64,000 nucleotides of DNA from Hymenobacter jeollabukensis (GCF_005771675.1 NZ_VAJM01000003.1:558001-622000); one strand, 5' to 3'; positions 43,206-52,246 are shown, numbered from the stretch's first letter. The notes: a model not told the origin generated them from the sequence alone. Made by a program: numbers and translations.

Positions 43206-46200
43206 TTAGCGGCGGATTTCCAGCCAGCCCTTGGCCGTGCGGCCCTCCGTATCAACTAGGTGGTAATAGTAAATACCGTCGGGCAGGTTGCCGCCGCCCT
43301 TCAGGCCGCCGGCCCAGTCGTTCTGGTAGTTCTGGGTTTCGTACACCTGATTGCCCCAGCGCGAGAATACCTTGATGGTCACCGGCAGGCAGCTTAGGCG
43401 CTGCTCAAACGTGTCGTTCTGCCCGTCGCCGTTGGGGGTGATGATGTTCGGAATGAACGGGTCGCCGACGTACACCGGGGCGAAGCGCGTGGTCGAGGAG
43501 CAGGACGAGTTGTAGTAGGCCGTGAACTTCACCTGGTACTTGCCGGGCTTGGCATACACGTGCGTCGGAAACTGCTCGGTGCTCTGCACGATGTCGCTGC
43601 GTTCCGCGTCGCCAAAATTCCACTCGTATCTGTTGGCGAAGAGCAGGTCGTGATTGAAGGTATGCGTAAACGGGGCCATGCCGGTGTAGAAGGGCATGTC
43701 TTCGCCAGGACGGGGCTTCAGCGGGCAGGTCGGCAGCTCCAGAACCTGGTTGGTACGGTCCTCGGGCACCAGCATCACGCGCAGCTGGGACGCGTTCAGG
43801 CAGCCGGTGGTGGCGCGGTAAGTGTAGGTGAGCATCACCGGGCCGCTGCTGCCGGGCACCGGGGTGTACTGCCCGTCGGGCGTGCAGCCGGGGCCGCTCC
43901 AGGTGCCGCCCGCGGGGGAGCCCTGCAGGCGGTAGCCGCTGCGCTGGAAGGAGCACAGCGCCGTGTCGCGGCCCGCTACCACGACGGGCACGTTGTTGAC
44001 CAGAATGCGCTGCGAAGCCGAGCCACACTGCAGCGCGGGTAGATTATAGGTGATGGTGTGCGTGCCCGGACCCGCCGCTTGGGGGTTGAACTGGTCGCCG
44101 GTGACGCCCGGGCCGCTCCAGGTACCGCCGACGACGGTGGCCGTCAGACGAATGGGTGCTTCGTAGAGGCAGATCTGCGGGGGCAGGGCGAAGGTGACGG
44201 GCGTGATGGGCAGCACCGTCATGTTCAGGGTGCTGGTGGTGACGCAGGTGCCGGTGCTGGCCACCGTGTAGGTCAGTTGGTGCGTACCCACGGCGGCCGT
44301 GCCCGGTGCGAAGGTGTAGCCCGCAGCCACCGAGCCCGTGACGCCGGTGCCCGCCCAAGTGCCGCCCGCGGGCGAGCCGCCCAGGCGCATCGAGCCCGCA
44401 TCCACGCACACGCTCTGGTTCGGGCCGGCCACGGCCACGTTCATGCCGAAGTCAATCTTGAAGGCGGCGTTGTTGCAGTTCGAGGCCCCGTTGCGGGTGG
44501 AGTAAGAGCCGGCGCCGGGCGGAATCGGGAAGCTCGACGAGCCGCCGCAGCCGCCGCATACGGCCTGGTACACGAAGCCGCGACGGTCGAAGCGCGAGGT
44601 GCCGCCGTCGACGTGCTCCTCGCCGCTGCCGCCGAAGTAGGTGGCGTATTCCAGCGTCGTGGCGTAGGGCGCCAGCTGCATCAGGTAGAAGTCGTTGCCG
44701 TCGGTGGTGCGCTGAATGGCGTTGCTGGTGGTAATCAGGCCGCGGGTGTCCTCGTTGCCGTAGCTGCCGCCGTTGATGTCGCCGCCCCAGCCGCAGATGT
44801 AAATCCGCTCGCACTGGTCGACCAGAAAGGCCGTGGGCGAAATATCCGGGTTGCTGCGGCCGGTGCCGAAGGCCGTGCTCAGCACCGCGCTGCCCAGGTC
44901 GGGCGCCAGCTTGTTGACGAACTGCCGGCCGTTGGCGCTGGAATACACGTTGCCGACGATGGGCCACTGCCCGCGCGTCTGGCCCAGGGCGTACACCCCG
45001 CCCAGCCCGTCGAGCTGCAGAAAGTACACCTCGTCGTGCTGCCCGGTGCCCAGGTAGGTCACACGGCGGGCCTGGTAGCTGCTGCCTGCGTTGGGCGAGA
45101 GGCGGGCAATGTAGCCGTCGACGCCGCCGAACAGGCTGGTCTGGTAAGCGCCGCTGATGGGTTCCAAGTCGGCGCTGGTGGTGCCGCCGCCGATGTAAAT
45201 GTCCCGGGCCGCGTTAATCTGAATGGAGTAGGCCGCATCGGCACCCGAGCCGCCGAAGTAGCTGGAAAACGTAAGGGCGCTGAGCGTGGGCGAGAGGCGG
45301 GCCACCACCGCGTCGTAGAGGCCGCCGCGGTGGCTGGTCTGCACCGCCCCCACCAGCGGAAAGTTGGTCGACGCGGTGCTGCTGGCAATGTACACGTTGT
45401 CGTCGCTGTCCACCGTGATGTCGCCGCGGAACTGGTCACCGTAGTTGTGCACCAGCTGGTTAAAGGAGCCGGTGGTCGTCAGCAGGCCGTCGTTGTTGGT
45501 ACCGCCGAGGAAGGTCGAGCCCACCAGTGCCGAGCCGCTGCTGTTCAGGCGCGTCACCACGATATCGGAGCCCGCGGTGTAGCTCAGGCCGCTGAGCGGG
45601 GCAAAGCTCGGCCCGCCCTCGAAATGCTGGTCGAAGCCGTTGCCCGTCACCGGATAATTCGCGGAAGAAGTGGTGCCGAGCACCAGCAGGTCGCCCTGGT
45701 TGTTCACCACCAGGCTGTGCGGCACGTCGGCGCCGCTGCCGCCGATGTAGGTGGCCCACAGGCGCGAGGCGCTGCCGGTGGCGGCGCTGTTGTACTTGAT
45801 GATGGCCATGTCGATAACCCCGCCGAAGGAAGTATCGAAGGCGCCCGGGCTGGTGGGGTAGCCGGCGGCGAAGGCAATGCCGCCGGAGTACATGTTGCCC
45901 TGCTGGTCGTAGGTGGCCGTGAAGCCCCAGTTGTCGGAGGTCGAGCCCGTAAACGAGGAAAATACCACCGTCGGGTCGATGGTCAGCGGGCGCGTATGGT
46001 CGTAGCGGCCCAGCTCGAAGCGCACTTCGCGGCCCTGCAGCACGTAGCGGCAGCTCACCGGCTGCTGCCGGCCATTGGCGTCGAGCTGCCAAGCCTGCGG
46101 AGCCAGCTCCGTGACGGTACCCACCGAGGTGCCGATTTCCAGCACGCCGTCGGGGCGCAGCTGCAGGCGGTCGGCGCCGTCGTAGCGCAGGCGGATGCGG

Positions 46201-46721
46201 CCCGCGTCGGCCCGAGCGGCCAGCTCGAAGTCGTATTCCAACTGGCCCTGGCGGTTTTCGTAGAGGTGCGCGTCGATGCCGTTCCACAGGCCCTGGTAGC
46301 GCAGCTCGCGGTAGCCGCCCACGCCCTGGGCCCAGCGCTTGGCGTCGTTGCCGAGCAGGTAGTTGCGCACTTCGCCGGTGGGCACGGTGGGCTGCAGGGT
46401 GGCGCCGCTGCGGGCCCCTACGAAGCGCATGCTGTAGGCGTGGCCGTGCATCTTGTCGGTGGCCGCGGCGCCTTCCTTGCCGTGGTGGTGGTGGGCCGCC
46501 AACTGCTGCGGATCGACGAAGGAATAGGTCAGGCCGGTGGCTTCTACGAACAAGCGGCCGGCGGGCAGCGGGGCGGCGTAGCGGGCGCGGGTGTCCCACT
46601 GGCCTTTGTTCTCGATGAACTCCAGGCTGCGGGCGGGCGGCTCACTGAGGGCCTGCGCCAGGGTGGGAAGGGACAACAGGCCAAGCAGCGCAGCCACCCG
46701 GCCGAGGGTAGAAAGAAACAT
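43206..46721 (-). CDS. Large surface protein with SBBP-type repeats and T9SS type B tail, paralogue 2
   Basis: The 1171-residue product is colinear with paralogue 1: a signal peptide, the LEFIENKGQW domain, the shared segment GTVTELAPQAWQLDA near 200 and a beta-propeller-like region (WGFTATYDQQGNMYSGGIAF near 268, FGGSGADAAYSIQIN near 500). Ig-like segments (AGGTWAGTGVTGSVAAGY) and the type B sorting tail NIITPNGDGQNDTFEQ to GWLEIRR complete it. It is probably secreted by T9SS and fixed to the surface; ligand unknown. Between residues 20 and 110 it has a His-rich insert (AAHHHHGKEG) that paralogue 1 lacks. The clear ATG and signal peptide at 46721 support the start. A TACCTTCG box near 46747-46754 on the minus strand may be its promoter. 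Confidence 0.9.
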   Translation of the reverse strand: MFLSTLGRVAALLGLLSLPTLAQALSEPPARSLEFIENKGQWDTRARYAAPLPAGRLFVEATGLTYSFVDPQQLAAHHHHGKEGAAATDKMHGHAYSMRFVGARSGATLQPTVPTGEVRNYLLGNDAKRWAQGVGGYRELRYQGLWNGIDAHLYENRQGQLEYDFELAARADAGRIRLRYDGADRLQLRPDGVLEIGTSVGTVTELAPQAWQLDANGRQQPVSCRYVLQGREVRFELGRYDHTRPLTIDPTVVFSSFTGSTSDNWGFTATYDQQGNMYSGGIAFAAGYPTSPGAFDTSFGGVIDMAIIKYNSAATGSASRLWATYIGGSGADVPHSLVVNNQGDLLVLGTTSSANYPVTGNGFDQHFEGGPSFAPLSGLSYTAGSDIVVTRLNSSGSALVGSTFLGGTNNDGLLTTTGSFNQLVHNYGDQFRGDITVDSDDNVYIASSTASTNFPLVGAVQTSHRGGLYDAVVARLSPTLSALTFSSYFGGSGADAAYSIQINAARDIYIGGGTTSADLEPISGAYQTSLFGGVDGYIARLSPNAGSSYQARRVTYLGTGQHDEVYFLQLDGLGGVYALGQTRGQWPIVGNVYSSANGRQFVNKLAPDLGSAVLSTAFGTGRSNPDISPTAFLVDQCERIYICGWGGDINGGSYGNEDTRGLITTSNAIQRTTDGNDFYLMQLAPYATTLEYATYFGGSGEEHVDGGTSRFDRRGFVYQAVCGGCGGSSSFPIPPGAGSYSTRNGASNCNNAAFKIDFGMNVAVAGPNQSVCVDAGSMRLGGSPAGGTWAGTGVTGSVAAGYTFAPGTAAVGTHQLTYTVASTGTCVTTSTLNMTVLPITPVTFALPPQICLYEAPIRLTATVVGGTWSGPGVTGDQFNPQAAGPGTHTITYNLPALQCGSASQRILVNNVPVVVAGRDTALCSFQRSGYRLQGSPAGGTWSGPGCTPDGQYTPVPGSSGPVMLTYTYRATTGCLNASQLRVMLVPEDRTNQVLELPTCPLKPRPGEDMPFYTGMAPFTHTFNHDLLFANRYEWNFGDAERSDIVQSTEQFPTHVYAKPGKYQVKFTAYYNSSCSSTTRFAPVYVGDPFIPNIITPNGDGQNDTFEQRLSCLPVTIKVFSRWGNQVYETQNYQNDWAGGLKGGGNLPDGIYYYHLVDTEGRTAKGWLEIRR

Positions 46722-46815
46722 GGGACGTTAATAGAGGATTACTTCGAAGGTACAACGAAACAGGCGCGTTCGTGCCCGGCTCACCTGATCATGTGATTGG
46801 CGCCGAAATGCGTCG

Positions 46816-46823
46816 TAGGTTTG
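46816..46823 (+). promoter_or_regulatory. Promoter-like box at the start of the endonuclease/phosphatase gene
   Basis: TAGGTTTG matches TAnnTTTG. It lies eight bases inside the longest reasonable frame (ATG 46808), which favours the downstream GTG at 46850 as the true start. Confidence 0.45.
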
Positions 46824-46849
46824 CGGCTTCAAGGTTTGGTTGGTATCCG

Positions 46850-47947
46850 GTGCGTCGTTCATTTGCATTCAAGCTCACGCTGCTCACGCTGGCCTGGCTC
46901 GTGTTGGCCATAGGGTGCATGCAAGTGCCGACAAGGTTGCTTTGGCCCGCCGCATTCGGGGCCCTCACGCTGCCGGTGGCCCTGGCCGTGAATGGTGGTT
47001 GGCTGACATACTGGGTGTTGCGCCGCTGGCCGGTGGCTCTGCTGCCCCTGGCCGCGCTGCTGCTCTGCTGGCCGCACCTGCAGCGCGGGCTGGCCCTGCA
47101 CCTGCCCGCCGCCACCCCGGCCGCCGATTCGGTGTCGGTACGGATGGTCAGCGCCAACGTGCGCATTTTCAACGTGTACCCCCAGCTGCGCGACCCGGAC
47201 TTGGCTTCGACCAAGACCATGATCCGTTACCTGGCCGACAGTCCGGCCGACGTGCTCTGCCTGCAGGAATTCTACACCGAGCCCCGGCCCACGCAGGACG
47301 GCACCGTGTTCAACACCGAGCGGCAGCTCGGCCGGCTCAGCGGCCGGCGGGCGTTTGTCTCGACCACGCTCACCAACCGCCTCGGCGCCAAGTTCGGGCT
47401 GGCCATCTTTTCGCGCTTTCCCATCGTGCGCCGGGGGGTTATTCAGTTCGGGCGCCTCACCCAGAACCACGCCATGTGGGCCGACCTGCGCCTGCCCCAG
47501 GGCGACACCGTGCGCGTGTTCAACGCCCATCTGCAGAGCATGAGCATGGCCGAGCAGGACATCGTGGACAGCTACAGCAGCAAGGCCGGATTCAAGGCCA
47601 AGAGTATCGGGCTGCTGCGGCGCTTCAAGCGCGGCATGGTGCAGCGCAGTGTGCAGGTCGATACCCTGGTCGGGCGCATCGAGCGCAGCCCCTACCCGGT
47701 GCTGCTCTGCGCCGACCTGAACGATTTGCCCTACAGCTATAGCTACGACCAGCTGGCCGACCACCTGCAGAACGCCTGGGCCACGGTGGGCCTGGGCGTG
47801 GGCGCCACCTACAACGGCAAGCTGCCGCTGCTGCGCATCGACCAGCAGTTTGCCGGCCCGCCGTTTCGGGTGCTGGGCTGCCGCGTGCGCCGCGACATGC
47901 CGTATTCCGACCACTTTCCGGTGGAAGCGGAGTATCGATTGAGATGA
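46850..47947 (+). CDS. Membrane-anchored endonuclease/exonuclease/phosphatase family protein
   Basis: From the GTG at 46850 the product is 365 residues. Two or three hydrophobic helices (about 5-22, 30-50, 60-78) anchor it. From residue 98 it has the EEP fold: VSANVRIFN (metal-site Asn), LCLQEFYTEP (catalytic Glu near 137), NAHLQSMS, LCADLNDLPYSYSY (Asp-x-Asn pair near 288) and the final SDHFPVEAEY with the catalytic Asp-His. All core catalytic residues are present. Relatives include sphingomyelinase-like and nuclease enzymes, so the substrate is open. ATG at 46808 would add 14 residues but covers a promoter-like box. The gene is divergent from surface-protein paralogue 2. Confidence 0.88.
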   Translation: MRRSFAFKLTLLTLAWLVLAIGCMQVPTRLLWPAAFGALTLPVALAVNGGWLTYWVLRRWPVALLPLAALLLCWPHLQRGLALHLPAATPAADSVSVRMVSANVRIFNVYPQLRDPDLASTKTMIRYLADSPADVLCLQEFYTEPRPTQDGTVFNTERQLGRLSGRRAFVSTTLTNRLGAKFGLAIFSRFPIVRRGVIQFGRLTQNHAMWADLRLPQGDTVRVFNAHLQSMSMAEQDIVDSYSSKAGFKAKSIGLLRRFKRGMVQRSVQVDTLVGRIERSPYPVLLCADLNDLPYSYSYDQLADHLQNAWATVGLGVGATYNGKLPLLRIDQQFAGPPFRVLGCRVRRDMPYSDHFPVEAEYRLR

Positions 47948-48027
47948 GTAAAAGCGCACATGCGTAGAGCGTAGAGCAGAAAGGTTGCCCGCGAGCAAAC
48001 ATCCTGCCTATCTACCCGCTTACTCAC

Positions 48028-48058
48028 CTTTATCTACTCTCCCGACTCACTACCTTTG
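48028..48058 (+). promoter_or_regulatory. Promoter of cysS, predicting a leaderless mRNA
   Basis: TTTA (48028-48031), 19 bases, then TACCTTTG (48051-48058) fit the Bacteroidota promoter closely. The cysS ATG begins at 48063, only four bases after the box, so transcription should start at or next to the ATG. Confidence 0.75.
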
Positions 48059-48062
48059 CCCC

Positions 48063-49565
48063 ATGCAACACCCACTGTCGCTCCACAACACGCTTACGCG
48101 CAAGAAAGAACCGTTTGTCCCCGTGCACGCGCCCTTCGTGGGCGTGTACCTCTGCGGCCCGACGGTGTACTCGGAAGCGCACGTGGGCAACGCCCGGGGC
48201 CCGGTGGTGTTCGACGTGCTGACGCGCTACCTGCGCCAGCTCGGCTACTCGGTGCGCTACGTGCGCAACATCACCGACGTAGGCCACCTCGTGGGCGACG
48301 CCGACGAGGGCGAGGACAAAATCAGCAAGATGGCCCGGGCCCAGAAGCTGGAACCCATGCAGGTGGCCCAGGACTACGCCAACCGCTACCGCCGCCATAT
48401 GGAGGCGCTGGGCTGCCTTTCGCCCGACATCGAGCCGCTGGCCACCGGCCACATCATCGAGCAGATTCAGATGATCGAGGAAATCATCGAGAACGGCTTC
48501 GCCTACGAGGTCAACGGCTCGGTGTACTTCGACGTGCCCCGGTACAACGAGGCCGGCAACGGCTACGGCAAGCTCTCGGGCCGGGTGCCGGAGGAGCTGC
48601 TCAGCGGCTCGCGCGACAACCTCGCCGGGCAGGACGAAAAGCGCAGCCCCCTGGACTTCGCGCTCTGGAAAAAGGCCGACGAGCGGCACCTCATGCGCTG
48701 GCCCTCGCCCTGGGGCGAAGGATTTCCCGGCTGGCACCTGGAGTGCTCGGCCATGAGCCGCAAGTACCTCGGCCGCGAGTCCGACATCCACGGCGGCGGG
48801 CTGGATTTGATGTTTCCGCACCACGAGTGCGAAATAGCCCAGAGCCAGGCCAGCCACTCGCACACCGACGAGGCGCGGGTGTGGCTGCACAACAACATGA
48901 TTACGGTGAACGGCCAGAAGATGAGCAAGTCCTTCGGCAACTTCATCACCATTTCGGAGCTGTTCAGCGGGCAGCACCCGTCCCTGTCGCAGGCCTACTC
49001 GCCCATGGTGGTGCGCTTCTTCCTGCTCCAGGCCCACTACCGCAGCACCGTCGACTTCTCCGATGAGGGCCTGAAAGCGGCCAGCAAGGGCTACCGCAAG
49101 CTCATGAACGGCCTGCGCCAGATCGAGCGGCTCAGCCTGCCCGAGGGCACCGAGCGCGCCGCCGATACCAGCGCGGCCGACGCGGAGCTGCGCAAGCTGG
49201 TGCAGGACTGCTACGTGGGCCTGAACGACGACCTGAACACGGCCCGCGCCATTGCCTCGCTGTTCAACCTGCTGCGCAAGTTCAACGGCTACTACAACCA
49301 GCCGGCCACGCTGGCGCAGGTAGGCGAAGCCGCCCTGGCCGAAGCCACCGCCGCCTACCGCACGCTGGTGGTCGACATTCTGGGCCTGCGCGACGAGCCC
49401 CGGGCCAACGCGGAGGAACTGTTGGGCCTGACCCTGCAGTTCTACGCCGAGGCCAAGTCGGCCAAGGACTACGCCAAAGTGGACACCATCCGGGCCGCCC
49501 TCAAGGAACAGGGCATCCTGGTGAAGGACACCAAGGCCGGCGTCGACTGGGCCTACGAAGAGTAA
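48063..49565 (+). CDS. cysS: Cysteinyl-tRNA synthetase
   Basis: It charges tRNA-Cys with cysteine in the cytoplasm. The 500-residue class I enzyme has the zinc-site and HIGH region [19 protein letters not shown] (about residues 29-47), the zinc ligands in GWHLECSAM and [10 protein letters not shown], the KMSKS loop [10 protein letters not shown] near 284 and the DALR-type anticodon-binding domain after about 350. ATG at 48063 was chosen over an upstream extension because a strong promoter (TACCTTTG at 48051-48058) overlaps that extension. Its product, Cys-tRNA, is what the poly-Cys leader of the met operon at 61 kb would read. Confidence 0.98.
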   Translation: MQHPLSLHNTLTRKKEPFVPVHAPFVGVYLCGPTVYSEAHVGNARGPVVFDVLTRYLRQLGYSVRYVRNITDVGHLVGDADEGEDKISKMARAQKLEPMQVAQDYANRYRRHMEALGCLSPDIEPLATGHIIEQIQMIEEIIENGFAYEVNGSVYFDVPRYNEAGNGYGKLSGRVPEELLSGSRDNLAGQDEKRSPLDFALWKKADERHLMRWPSPWGEGFPGWHLECSAMSRKYLGRESDIHGGGLDLMFPHHECEIAQSQASHSHTDEARVWLHNNMITVNGQKMSKSFGNFITISELFSGQHPSLSQAYSPMVVRFFLLQAHYRSTVDFSDEGLKAASKGYRKLMNGLRQIERLSLPEGTERAADTSAADAELRKLVQDCYVGLNDDLNTARAIASLFNLLRKFNGYYNQPATLAQVGEAALAEATAAYRTLVVDILGLRDEPRANAEELLGLTLQFYAEAKSAKDYAKVDTIRAALKEQGILVKDTKAGVDWAYEE

Positions 49566-49595
49566 ACGCAGCGCCGGTTTAGCGGCCTTCACAGC

Positions 49596-49702
49596 ACGTC
49601 ATGCTGAGCGCAGTCGAAGCATCTCTACCGCTTCGTTTGATACTAATCTCAACGAGCAGATTACTATCCGTAGAGATGCTTCGACTGCGCTCAGCATGAC
49701 GT
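49596..49702. repeat. Long palindromic intergenic element, copy 2
   Basis: Arms 49596-49628 and 49670-49702 are a perfect 33-base inverted repeat around 41 bases. The inner part pairs again (GATAcTAATCT with AGATTAcTATC, one mismatch). The outer arm (ACGTCATGCTGAGCGCAGTC) and the centre word CAACGAG..ATTACT are clearly related to copy 1 at 25489-25611. It lies between cysS and the glutaminyl-cyclase-like gene, both on the plus strand. Confidence 0.9.
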
Positions 49703-49709
49703 TCTTACT

Positions 49710-49717
49710 TAGATTTG
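49710..49717 (+). promoter_or_regulatory. Promoter -7 box of the glutaminyl-cyclase-like gene
   Basis: TAGATTTG matches TAnnTTTG and lies 22 bases before the ATG at 49739. The upstream element would fall within the right arm of the palindromic repeat, so the repeat may supply part of this promoter. Confidence 0.5.
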
Positions 49718-49738
49718 CTTTCGACTTTTCTCCTCCCA

Positions 49739-50782
49739 ATGACCCGCAACCCCCTGCGCCTGCTGTGGCGCCCCGCCGCCCTGCTCGCCGCCACGGTGCT
49801 GCTCACGGCCTGCCCCGATAAGAAACCGGCCACCGAAACCCCGGACGCGGGTAGCGCCGCTGAAACGCCGCTGCGCAAGGCCCCGGCCTTCAACGCCGAC
49901 TCGGCCTACCAGTTCACGGCCAAGCAGGTGAGCTTCGGGCCGCGGGTGCCCAACACGCCGGCCCACGTGAACTGCGGCGACTGGATTAGCAGCAAGTTCC
50001 GCGCCCTCGGCCTGCAGGTGCAGGAGCAGCCCTTCACGGCCATGGCTTTCGACGGCAAGCAGTTGCGCGGGCGCAACATCATTGCCCGCTTCGCTCCGCA
50101 GGCGGCCCGCCGGGTAGCCCTGTTCGCGCACTGGGATACCCGCCCCTTCGCCGACAAGGACAAAACCAAGCCCAACGCCCCGCTCGACGGGGCCAACGAC
50201 GGCGCCTCGGGCGTGGCCGTGGCCCTGGAAATTGCCCGGCAGCTGGCCGCTCAGCCCGATTCGCTCACGCCCGCCGTCGGCGTCGACATCATCCTGTTTG
50301 ACGCCGAAGACTACGGCTACGACTCTTCGACCCAGGCCAACCTGGAAAACAAGCTGGCCGGCGCGGGCGTGGAAAGCTGGTGCCTTGGCTCGCAATATTG
50401 GGCCAAAAACCTGGTGCCCGCCGGCTACAAGGCCGAGTACGGCATTCTGTTCGACATGGTGGGGGCCAAGGGTGCCCGCTTCTCGCGCGAGGAGCTGAGC
50501 CGGCAGCAGGCCAACGACGTAGTGGGCAAGCTCTGGTACAACGCCAGCCGCCTGGGCTACTCCGACTACTTCATTGCCCAAGACATGCCCGGCATCACCG
50601 ACGACCACGTGTTCACCAACCAGGCCGGCGTGCGCACCGTCGACCTCATCGACCACGTGCCCTACGGCGACGAGTTTTTCCCCGCCTACCACCACACCAC
50701 CCAGGACAACATGAGCATCATCGACCGCAACACCCTGAAAGCGGTGGGCCAGACGGTGCTGCAGACCCTGTACCAGGAGTAG
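49739..50782 (+). CDS. M28-family lipoprotein, probable glutaminyl-peptide cyclotransferase
   Basis: Glutaminyl cyclase turns an N-terminal Gln into pyroglutamate. The 347-residue product has a lipoprotein signal with lipobox VLLTAC (Cys about 21). The M28-type zinc-hydrolase fold shows ALFAHWDTRPFAD near 124, DGANDGASGVAVALE near 150 (zinc Asp), FDAEDYGYD near 190 (Glu), WCLGSQYW near 218 and FPAYHHTTQDN near 318 (zinc His). WCLGSQYW and AEDYG resemble bacterial type II glutaminyl cyclases more than aminopeptidases; the distinction is an inference. Many exported proteins in this window begin with Gln after signal cleavage. ATG at 49739 begins the lipoprotein signal. A terminator follows the stop. 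Confidence 0.85.
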   Translation: MTRNPLRLLWRPAALLAATVLLTACPDKKPATETPDAGSAAETPLRKAPAFNADSAYQFTAKQVSFGPRVPNTPAHVNCGDWISSKFRALGLQVQEQPFTAMAFDGKQLRGRNIIARFAPQAARRVALFAHWDTRPFADKDKTKPNAPLDGANDGASGVAVALEIARQLAAQPDSLTPAVGVDIILFDAEDYGYDSSTQANLENKLAGAGVESWCLGSQYWAKNLVPAGYKAEYGILFDMVGAKGARFSREELSRQQANDVVGKLWYNASRLGYSDYFIAQDMPGITDDHVFTNQAGVRTVDLIDHVPYGDEFFPAYHHTTQDNMSIIDRNTLKAVGQTVLQTLYQE

Positions 50783-50797
50783 CACGGAACAGATAGG

Positions 50798-50831
50798 AAA
50801 GCCCCGGTTGCGCCCGCAGCCGGGGCTTTTT
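50798..50831 (+). terminator. Intrinsic terminator of the glutaminyl-cyclase-like gene
   Basis: A stem from AAAGCCCCGG to CCGGGGCTTTTT (50798-50807 with 50820-50831), with inner pairing up to a two-base loop, begins 15 bases after the stop and ends in a T-run. Confidence 0.9.
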
Positions 50832-50878
50832 GCGTTATTGCGGCCCTTATTCGTTGTTCAAGTCACTCGTTGTCTTCT

Positions 50879-52246
50879 ATGCCGCTTCGTTGCCTCTGGC
50901 TGCTGCCCACGCTGGTGCTACTCGTAATGGCCCGGCCGTTGCGGGCGCAGCCCACCAAGTTTTTGTCGCCGGTGGTGGGCGCCTCGATTATGTTTCAGCA
51001 AAAGGTCAGCCTGCGAGCTTACGCGGGTAAGCCCTGCCGGCTGTCGGCACGCATGCGGGTGGATACGGCACAAGTGGATGGGGGCGACGCCCGCATCGGG
51101 CTGCTGATGTTCGATGCAAAAAAGCGCATTCTGGGCGGGTTGAACATGGGCAACAAGCCCGCGCGCAGCGCTGCCTGGCAGACTTACACCGTACAGGGGC
51201 CGTTGGCGAAGCAGGTGGATTCGGTGGGCGTAGTGGGCATCCAGTACCTCAACGGCACGTTCGAGTACGACGACTTCAAGCTGGAAGTGGAAACGCAGCC
51301 GGGCCAGTGGCAGCGCGTGGAGCTGCGCAACGCCGGCTTTGAGCACAGTGCCCCCGGCCCCAATACCGGCCTGCCCACTGGCTGGAAATCGATAACGCCG
51401 GTGGTGGGTTTTGGCTACGAAGTGGCGGAAACGGCGCCCGGCCAGCGAATCCTGCGGGTAACCGGCCGCGGCATCGTGCGCTACGGCCGCAATGCCCGCG
51501 CCGGCCACTACGCCACCGTCAACGGCGTGAAGCTCTATTACGAAACCTACGGGCAGGGCGAGCCGCTGCTGCTGCTGCACGGCAACGGCGAATCCATTCA
51601 GTCCTTTGCCAACCAGATCGGGGCCCTGGCCGAGCACTACCGGGTTATTGCCGTCGACACGCGCGGGCACGGGCGGTCGGGCAACGAAAAGCGGGCCTAC
51701 ACCTACGACCTGTTTGCCGACGACATGCGCGCCCTGCTCGATACGCTGGGCATCGGAGCGGCGCACGTGGTGGGCTGGAGCGACGGGGGCAACACCGGCC
51801 TGAGCCTGGCCACGCGCTACCCCACGCGGGTGCTGAGCCTGGTGACGATGGGCGCCAACCTGTACTGCGACAAAACCGCCGTGGAGGCCAAAACCCTGCG
51901 CGAAGTGCGGCTGATTCACGCCGCGGGCCTGGTACTCGGCCCGTTCAAGCCCAACTTTCGGCGGGCGCGGCGGCTGAGCACCCTGCTGCTGAAATACCCG
52001 CAGATGCAGCCCGCCCAGCTCGGCGCCGTGCAGGTGCCCACGCTGGTGCTGGCCGGCGAAAACGACGTCATCCTGGAGCCTCACTCGCGGCTGATTGCCA
52101 GCAATATCAAGGGCAGCCAGCTGCACATCTTCCCCGGCCTCACGCACTACGCGCCGCAGGAAGACCGCACCCGGTTCAATGAAGTGGTGTTGGGCTTTCT
52201 GCAGCAGCTGCCGCCGGCCGGTGGTAAGGCGCGCCGCACTGAGTAG
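50879..52246 (+). CDS. Secreted alpha/beta hydrolase with N-terminal beta-sandwich domain
   Basis: The 455-residue product has a signal peptide ending Leu-Arg-Ala before Gln-Pro-Thr. A beta-rich N-terminal domain (about 25-205) has the look of a carbohydrate-binding jelly roll: ARMRVDTAQVDGG, FEYDDFKLEVE. The C-terminal alpha/beta hydrolase (about 215-455) contains LLLLHGNGESIQSF (oxyanion region), the nucleophile Ser in GWSDGGNTG near 300, the acid Asp in LVLAGENDVI near 393 and the His in FPGLTHYAPQED near 420, so the triad is complete. The substrate is unknown. No T9SS tail is visible, so it is probably periplasmic. It starts 48 bases after the terminator at 50798-50831. Confidence 0.88.
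   Translation: MPLRCLWLLPTLVLLVMARPLRAQPTKFLSPVVGASIMFQQKVSLRAYAGKPCRLSARMRVDTAQVDGGDARIGLLMFDAKKRILGGLNMGNKPARSAAWQTYTVQGPLAKQVDSVGVVGIQYLNGTFEYDDFKLEVETQPGQWQRVELRNAGFEHSAPGPNTGLPTGWKSITPVVGFGYEVAETAPGQRILRVTGRGIVRYGRNARAGHYATVNGVKLYYETYGQGEPLLLLHGNGESIQSFANQIGALAEHYRVIAVDTRGHGRSGNEKRAYTYDLFADDMRALLDTLGIGAAHVVGWSDGGNTGLSLATRYPTRVLSLVTMGANLYCDKTAVEAKTLREVRLIHAAGLVLGPFKPNFRRARRLSTLLLKYPQMQPAQLGAVQVPTLVLAGENDVILEPHSRLIASNIKGSQLHIFPGLTHYAPQEDRTRFNEVVLGFLQQLPPAGGKARRTE

Noticed and set aside
44058-46796. 912-codon plus-strand open frame opposite surface-protein paralogue 2
   Set aside because: Composition is the typical antisense bias and no motif is visible. The minus strand has a signal peptide and a T9SS tail.
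48030-49592. 520-codon minus-strand open frame opposite cysS
   Set aside because: Shadow of cysS, whose HIGH and KMSKS motifs and promoter fix the coding strand.
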